From assembly GCF_037325665.1 (NCBI RefSeq), contig NC_090245.1:45949921-46013920 (forward strand): a stretch of 64,000 nt of DNA. The letters run 5' to 3'. A program made the position numbers and the translations under genes. This DNA comes from Littorina saxatilis (taxonomy: Eukaryota; Mollusca; Gastropoda; Littorinimorpha; Littorinidae). The notes beneath the pieces were generated by a model. It worked only from the letters and a program-made list of their open reading frames with translations. It was not told the origin of the DNA and did no database searches. Shown here piece by piece: positions 57,959-64,000 of this stretch; position 1 is the first letter of the stretch; each line of letters opens with the position of its first letter.

Positions 57959-58970
57959 TACAGTCGAACACGCTTAAGACGAATCACTGGGGATCGGAAA
58001 AAAAGTTCGTCTTAACCAAAATTCGTATTAAGAAAATTGATTGATTTTTTTTTATTTTTTTATTTTTAAGTCTTGTACATTTTATGGTGTTTCAATTTGT
58101 TTCTTTCGCAACTTTCATGCTGCTTCACGTTTAGACAATAAAGTGACATATTCAGGTACATGTTCATGTGTGTCTCATGTTGAGTGATGATTGTTGAGTT
58201 TGAGTGAGAGTGAGCACACAGATGTTTCATCCAGTTGTTACGTTTTTGGTCACACACACGCGCACACACTGACACTGTCCACATTCGCGGTGTTCCTATC
58301 ATTTGTCCGGAATCACTTACCTTGGCGACGGGTAGCAAACCTTGGCCAATTTAGTTTTTTGTTTTTTTGTTGCAACATGATGTTCAAATCCAAATCGAAA
58401 GCACTGACTGACTGATAAACTATCGCGAACCAGCGAACGCAAACGTTGAGAGTGTGGTTTCCCTTGTCCAAGGGAAACCACTCTGGCATCTATATTTTTT
58501 GGCTTCCGTTCGATGTTTCGTTTTTGGTATTCGCGAAGGAAATAAACGTCAGTCAGTCATTCATGTTCAGTGTCTGAGCTATCAATCACTTTGATTCTAA
58601 ATTTGAAATTGTTTTGTGAGTACAGTGTAATCAGTTTAACTTTATTCAGTGATCGGTTGAGCAATGGTTCAAGCAGTCGACGCAAGGGAAGACTTTGACA
58701 CATGTATTCAAACTTCTCAAATTCCCATGATATATGTCGATCTCGGGACGAGTTTAAAGATTTCGTCATAAGCGTGAGTAAATTACAGACATTATGCATG
58801 CTTGGGAATCCAAAAAGTGCTCGTTATAAGCGTAAATTCGTTATAAAGAATTCGTTTTAAGCATTTTTTTTAAGCATGAAGAAAGAGGTATTCAGTTGGG
58901 AACTTAAAACTAATTCGTTATAAGTCAAAATTCGTAACTAGCGTGTTCGTTTTAAGTGGGTTCGACTGTA
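57959..58970. mobile_element. Tigger/pogo-like DNA transposon, non-autonomous
   Basis: Inverted ends TACAGTCGAACACGCTTAAG (left) and its close complement (right, CTTAAA/TTTAAG with GTTCGACTGTA), with TA at the borders. The subterminal aattcgttataagc/ttcgtcttaa phrases are typical of pogo/Tigger ends. Inside, a near-perfect hairpin (GTGGTTTCCCTTG/CAAGGGAAACCAC) lies at about 58,453-58,484, bracketed by inverted GACTGACTGA segments. The right end is about 42 bp from the TCAIM stop codon, so TCAIM's 3' UTR probably consists mostly of this element; AATAAA on the minus strand is at 58,641-58,646. Confidence 0.7.
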
Positions 58971-59012
58971 CACTGCACTGAAGTAAGACACAATCTAAGG
59001 ACTCTCAAATTG

Positions 59013-59256
59013 TCATGAGTCGTCCCCAATCCAGTCCCAAGGGATACAAATCTTGCCATCCTGCATGACGGAGTAGTAGTGTGACACTTGTATCCTGGAC
59101 TGATGCAGCGAAACACACAGTCTCCAGTACTCTGACGTCAGTCTTTCACAGCAGCTGATCATCTGCTGTGGTGTTACATTCTCGTCCTTGCTAATCTCTA
59201 GTAGTTCCAGCGCCAAAGCACACTTCTCTACGCACTCTGCCTCCTTTCTCAGGGAA
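59013..59256 (-). CDS. TCAIM: TCAIM last exon
   Basis: Encodes SLRKEAECVEKCALALELLE, then CCERLTSEYWRLCVSLHQSR and VSHYYSVMQDGKICIPWDWI, stop TGA at 59,015-59,013. The YSVMQDG-CIPWDW signature fixes the family. Confidence 0.93.
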
Positions 59257-62200
59257 CTGAAATTGATCAGAGAGAGGATCAAAAGAATTTTTTGTATTAA
59301 ACAACATTGTGAGAAAACATTTTTCATACAAATAAGTATGCATGTGCACACACACATGCACACTTTATTTTCCCACTACTAATATGCACACAAGAAACAC
59401 TGGAACAAATTAACTAAAATATTAGCTTAGTTCAAAGGAGAAAAAATCTGCCATTTTCATGGACACATATTTTTACAATAATTCTATGAAAACGTCACCT
59501 GTGTATATCCCTAAGCACAGTGTATGCCTCGGCCTTGTGAGTGTGTATGTAGTCGATCACCATGGTGCCAGGCATGGAGGCTGGGATGAGGAAAGAACCT
59601 GTTGATGTCAGCGTCATGGGGGCATTCTCACTGTAAAAGGAGGAAAACACTGAAAATATGCTTTCTACATCCATTGCAGTCATTTTTAGGTAACTGTAAG
59701 GAACTAGGGATTTCAGATTTCAAAGTTACTCTCAGGATTTCAGATTTACCGTCTTTTAGCTCAGGATTACTTCCACAGTTTTTCTCTTTGTTACTAGATT
59801 TGCTTACATAGATCTACGAAAGTTTTTCTGTCCTTTCACTGTACATGTAAATATGATTTTGAACTAGGTGTGCACATGACTGTGGCCCAGTACTTTTAAA
59901 TGTACATATATGTGTGTGCATGCAAGCGTATGCGTGTGAATGTGTGTGTGTGTGTATGTGTGCGCGCACCTGAACGGAGCCGTATACATGTTTGCAGGCA
60001 AGTGTTGTTTTGTGTCTAGTACTGTCACAAGACTTTACTAAAAAAGAATATAGCACATAATCCAACATTAAATTGTTCATATAAATTAAAATATTAAATA
60101 ATAGAGAATTCGACTTTACATATATGTCACTAACCCATCCACCACCATTTCAAATCCTGACAGATCTGTGTCTTCAAATACTTTGGACACATAATCCTGG
60201 CAACGTCTCAAGGAGTTCAGCAGTTTGTTTAGCAACAGTTCGTAATCTTCAGCCATCACCTACAAAATATACAAACTGAAGATTTTGCTTTGTCCATATT
60301 AAAACCGACGACATGCACAGATCTATTAGTCACAATTTCATTGCCATTGTTCTGTTGTGTATCTTGTTTGTCCACTTTAAATACAGATAGGTTGAAGTTC
60401 TTGTGAATGTTTCATTTTTATAATTTTTTATAATTAAGCATGCATACCATAAGCTAGCCTTTTTTTTTGTGTTTTTTTAGTTTCTGGAGGTCATACATTT
60501 TCGAGTTTCACTGTACACACAATTCTAATCAGACCAGAAGAGACAACGCTTGTTCATTATGCTTCCGCATGAAATAATCTCTGAGACAATGCTACACATG
60601 CCTGCGCATGGTTCAGCCTCATAGTTGCAACAAAACATTAAAGATATGAAACAGGAGTGTTCATGCCATATCATTACCTCGTGGTACAAGGATAAGGCAC
60701 CACAAAACTGCAATCTGATATGAATATGTTTGAGGACAATTGAGCAGAACACATCTCTACTGACATTGAAGCTAGACTTACCCGACTGTGTGACCTTTCT
60801 TGTCGTATGATCCCGATGCCGTTGAGAAGCGCTGACAGTTTCTGCTCCATGAAAGGCAGACGCTCCAAGACAGAGTCATAACCACCCACTGACAACAGTA
60901 ACTGGAAAAGCAAAAAGGTTTACATGTGTGAACAGCTCAGATCATGGGTCATTTTAACACCTTCACATTTAAATGCTTATTTTATAGCCATCCATTGAAT
61001 TGAGAAGAAAACAAAGCATACTAAACTGCTAAGCATGAATCAAACAATAAGAAAATAAAAAGAAACAACAGCATCGTTTTGTATGTGTGGGTAGTAAACA
61101 CGTTTTATTTACAAAACACGGCGGAAAATGGCGACAAATTTGTTGCACAGCGACAGGTCACTTTCTTCAACCAAGGCCAGTACTTTCATACATGACAAAG
61201 GAAAGCAAATATGGCCTGAATAATAAAGTTATAGTGTTCCTTTGCGTGTCTGAGTGATAAACTGTTTTAACCAACTATCTTCTGAAACGTAATTGCACTC
61301 AGCAGATTTTGTCTTCAGCTCATAACTTTCGTGTCACACGGTCTTTGCGACAAACAGATAGATCGCATTCTCGCAGAAAATCATTGACAACACAGACCAG
61401 TCATTTTTAGCATTGCATTTGGGAAGGGCTACTATTATAGTGTGTTTTAAGAAAGAAAAACATTACAGTATCTGCAAAACACGACCAAATAAGTTTTCGT
61501 GTCACAGCGTTATGGGCGTGAGATTGTGTTCTCACACTGTAGCAAAATCATTGACAACACAGACAAGTCAGTTTTAGCATAGACATTGGGAAAGGCTACT
61601 ATTATAGTGTGTTTTAGGAAAGAAAAACATTATAGTATCAGCAGAACACGACCAAATCATTTGCGTTTTGGGCGTTATGGGCGTTTTTTCACACTGCAGA
61701 TCATATCTCAAAAACTACGGAGTGGATCTTTATGAAATTTGATATGGATATTTTTGACTGGATTTTCTCATAGAAGGTTTTCCCGTTTATTGATAGGACA
61801 GTTTGATGACGTCATATTTTACCGTTTGCCAAAAGGTCGAGGCAGCACTTTCACAGTTACAGTTTTTCATCAATTTGATCGAATTTCTTATCACACAATC
61901 TCAGATCTAGGCCGGATTATGGGATTGCATTTCAGTTTGGTCACTTAAAGTTTTGTTATTGAAATGTTTGTTCGAAATATGTCATTTTTTCAAATTTTTA
62001 AAAACTAATATTTGAAACAAAAAAATTATATTGGTGTATTCCCTATTGCGTCCTGTATCTAAAACTATATAGTTTTGTTGTTTTGTATTGATAATTATAC
62101 TTAAAAATGAAGAAAACCGATAATTAACCACTATCTTTATTTATGAAAAAAGACACTTAAAAACAACTTCTATCTATTCCTTACCATTTTCTGATTCCAA

Positions 62201-64000
62201 ATATATATAGTTTCATGGTGTTTGACGTTGAAAATAGGCTAAAACTTAACAAACTCGGATCGTTGAATGGAAATTATACTTCCAAGCTCCGTGCAGCTGA
62301 CAACATGATAAAAACACGTCATTTCAAGTGTGGAACACGCTCATGACGTCATACTGAAAGGTGATGAATTATGGCTTCACCTTGCGATGTTTCATTTCAA
62401 ACATGGTAACATTTTTAAAGGGGTTTCTTTCTCAGATTTCTGTTTTCCCTCTGTCTGTCTCTCTATGTCTCCGTCTGTCTGACTGATTCAATTAAATGTG
62501 TAATTACTTAGTTTCGCAAAAGTCAAACTAAGTAGGATATACCTAATTGATTCAGGTCTCTAAATTCTTATTGTAAAATTGTGAGTTTTATTCAAAAAAA
62601 TTTAATTGGTGTTTTAAACTCAATAATGGGGCATGCTGTGATGAGTGGAAGAATGTGTGCTTACGAGCAGAAAAAGCCCATCAAAGTCAAGAATCGTGTT
62701 TTTCTTTTTCTATTTTCACCTTGTAGCTTCATACAGACACTAAGCAACAGTGTAGTTCCACTTCCAGTGCAATATCTTGTACTTTAATTTTGACCATCTG
62801 TGTAACACTTTATTGACCCATGATCTGAGCTGTTCACATGTACACATACACACTAAACCTGGTTTTAGACTGAAAACAATCAAGTCAAATCTAAACAAAG
62901 CAATTAAAGCAAAATAACTATTATCTCAAGCATGAAAAATTACAGTGGTGGTGCATAAAACAGATGAGACACTACAACATTATGAACATTTAAATATATA
63001 TACTAACTAATACAATTATTATAAACACCTCAATGTATACAAACACTCACTTTTAAGGTGTAAAAGATTCATACACAAAAACCAATTTCTCTTAAAAATC
63101 TGCAACTACAATAGAAGAAATATACACTCATGTAATCAAAACGTACTCTCATCCATGATGTTGGGACGTCCTCACTACTGAGAACAATTTCACCGAGACG
63201 ACTAACACCGGTTTTATTGCTGAATATGAGTCTGCGCCCTGCAAAGTACAAAAGCAAAAGAGAAACTGTTTATACAGGCGTCTGGATAAAAAGGCATCTA
63301 CTTTAAGAATTTGTAGAGTTGGACTTATAAATAACGTAACAACAACAGAAGAAGAAAAATAAACAAACAATCAATGTGTATTTGGTGTATACATCATTTG
63401 GAACACTGGAAGTTGTCAATTCAGGTAAATATACAGGTAATGCTTTGTACACAAATATTTCCTGAGGATATTTTATTGGTTCCAAGTTTAACTAAGATAG
63501 AGAGAGTGGGTGAGAGAGAGAGAGTGTGTGTGTGTGTGTGCATGTGTGTGTGTGTGCATGTGTGTGCCGTGAGAGACTGCTTAGGATTTGTAGATGTTTT
63601 AGTGCAACTCTAAATTCTTAGTAAATGTAATACGGTTTAGTGTTGTTAGTTTTAAGTGCAATTCTTAATTCTTAGTAAATGTGATGTATTTTATGTCTGT
63701 TATAGCTGACATTGCATGGCAATTTTCCTTGTTTTTATAAGGACAGTAAACACTTTGAGTCTTGAGTCTTTGAGTTAAACAAACAAGCAAGTTCTCATGC
63801 AAGCAAGCGAAATTCACACACTCTTCACCTTTAAGAATACTACTGATAGTCCTGGGATGTTCAGCGTACAGCCTGTAGAAACTCTTGAGACAGCCGCGAA
63901 AGTGAGTGATTCCCCAGACGCTATCCCAGCGAATCTCTTGCACGTTGAGCGCATCATGCAGCATGGCAGAAAGCTGGATGATGTCTTCCTGTACATGATG
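59013..64000 (-). CDS. TCAIM: TCAIM, T-cell activation inhibitor mitochondrial homologue (3' part)
   Basis: Six exons in gene order: 64000(+)-63829, 63238-63147, 60901-60782, 60259-60135, 59630-59499, 59256-59013, with all phases consistent. The product aligns from memory with human TCAIM: IRWDSVWGITHFRGCLKSFY against IRWQRSWGIAHRCSQLHSLS; LIFSNKTGVSRLGEIVLSS against IIFTDRSGMSAVGHVMLGT; SVLERLPFMEQKLSALLNGI against LFERLPSYFDLQRRLMFLED; and the C-terminal VSHYYSVMQDGKICIPWDW against ISHFYSVMQDGDLCIPWNW. The family (DUF4460/DUF4461) is mitochondrial; its molecular role is poorly known, and the vertebrate T-cell name is unlikely to describe its job in a mollusc. The 5' half is outside the window. 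Confidence 0.9.
59257..59498 (-). other. TCAIM last intron
   Basis: A 242 bp intron with an (AC)n-like patch at 59,340-59,362. Confidence 0.7.
59499..59630 (-). CDS. TCAIM: TCAIM exon
   Basis: Encodes ENAPMTLTSTGSFLIPASMP and DYIHTHKAEAYTVLRDIH, corresponding to the human LGHFNIPTLCDPANLQWFIL segment. Phase 2 in and out. Confidence 0.9.
59631..60134 (-). other. TCAIM intron
   Basis: Holds a GT/CA-rich microsatellite at about 59,910-59,968. No other feature. Confidence 0.65.
60135..60259 (-). CDS. TCAIM: TCAIM exon
   Basis: Encodes VMAEDYELLLNKLLNSLRRC and KVFEDTDLSGFEMVVD. Phase 0 in, phase 2 out (GATGG|GTTAGT). Helical, and in the position of the human LTLEEYYSLLDVFYNRLL segment. Confidence 0.88.
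60260..60781 (-). other. TCAIM intron
   Basis: No feature recognised. Confidence 0.6.
60782..60901 (-). CDS. TCAIM: TCAIM exon
   Basis: Encodes LLLSVGGYDSVLERLPFMEQ and KLSALLNGIGIIRQERSHSR; phase 0 in and out (CGG|GTAAGT). Confidence 0.9.
60902..63146 (-). other. TCAIM intron with a ~165 bp tandem duplication
   Basis: The unit aaatcattgacaacacaga...aaggctactattatagtgtgtttta...acacgaccaaat...gttatgggcgt occurs at about 61,379-61,545 and again at about 61,546-61,690. The rest (61,700-63,060) is AT-rich without recognised features. Confidence 0.6.
63147..63238 (-). CDS. TCAIM: TCAIM exon
   Basis: Encodes RRLIFSNKTGVSRLGEIVLS and SEDVPTSWMR; phase 1 in, phase 0 out (AGA|GTACGT). Confidence 0.9.
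63239..63828 (-). other. TCAIM intron
   Basis: Contains a (GA)n/(GT)n patch at about 63,498-63,566 and a short direct duplication of the phrase aattcttagtaaatgt (about 63,613 and 63,665). Confidence 0.6.
63829..64000 (-). CDS. TCAIM: TCAIM exon, continuing beyond the window
   Basis: Encodes VQEDIIQLSAMLHDALNVQE, IRWDSVWGITHFRGCLKSFY and RLYAEHPRTISSILK; phase 1 at the donor AAAG|GTGAAG. The acceptor side lies beyond base 64,000. Confidence 0.9.

Noticed and set aside
58557-58799. Minus-strand 80-codon gene next to TCAIM
   Set aside because: It lies wholly within the Tigger-like element, and no conserved domain is recognisable.

Overview
This is eukaryotic genomic DNA, most likely from a marine mollusc and probably a gastropod. 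The evidence is long introns with GT-AG borders, a high density of short repeats (tRNA-derived SINEs, (CAA)n-bearing elements, palindromic MITEs), a DIRS-type retroelement, and protein sequences that match animal families without being vertebrate or insect. The species call is inference; the gene calls rest on translated exons.

Layout. (1) 1-~2,300, + strand: the last coding exon and downstream part of a riboflavin transporter gene (SLC52A family). (2) ~2,300-9,870: an intergenic stretch made almost entirely of repeats (two SINEs with target-site duplications, a TTAA-flanked MITE, and a 1.7 kb element with ~140 bp terminal inverted repeats that stops next to the next promoter). (3) ~9,875-~56,900, + strand: a complete anillin gene (ANLN). 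I could chain 20 coding exons with matching splice phases from ATG 10,028 to TAA 54,163, giving 1,500 codons. It carries the conserved N-terminus, the actin/myosin-binding repeats, the RhoA-binding/C2-like anillin homology region and the C-terminal PH domain. (4) ~58,640-64,000, - strand: the 3' part (six exons) of TCAIM, a mitochondrial protein gene, convergent with anillin.

Anillin intron 1 (15.6 kb) also holds the last two exons of an unrecognised gene with a C-terminal SH3/Tudor-like domain (21,255-21,809), a promoter-like CRE-rich block (15,300-15,894) and a phase-0 orphan exon (24,648-24,863).

Mobile DNA. Intron 2 holds a nearly whole, young DIRS element (25,833-32,277) with identical inverted termini and an internal complementary region. 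Intron 10 holds a deleted relative of it, which split a minisatellite built from copies of anillin's own exon-11 splice acceptor. Intron 11 holds a four-layer nest: a 5'-truncated LINE, containing a hairpin-ended element, containing a SINE and a MITE.

The observations most worth following are the decoy splice-acceptor minisatellite in intron 10, a degenerate ~176 bp periodic array whose only well-conserved part is the 15-mer GTTCATAACTTCACA (11.1-13.4 kb), the CCAAT plus CHR-like promoter of anillin, and two families of hairpin-ended elements loaded with nuclear-receptor-like half-sites.
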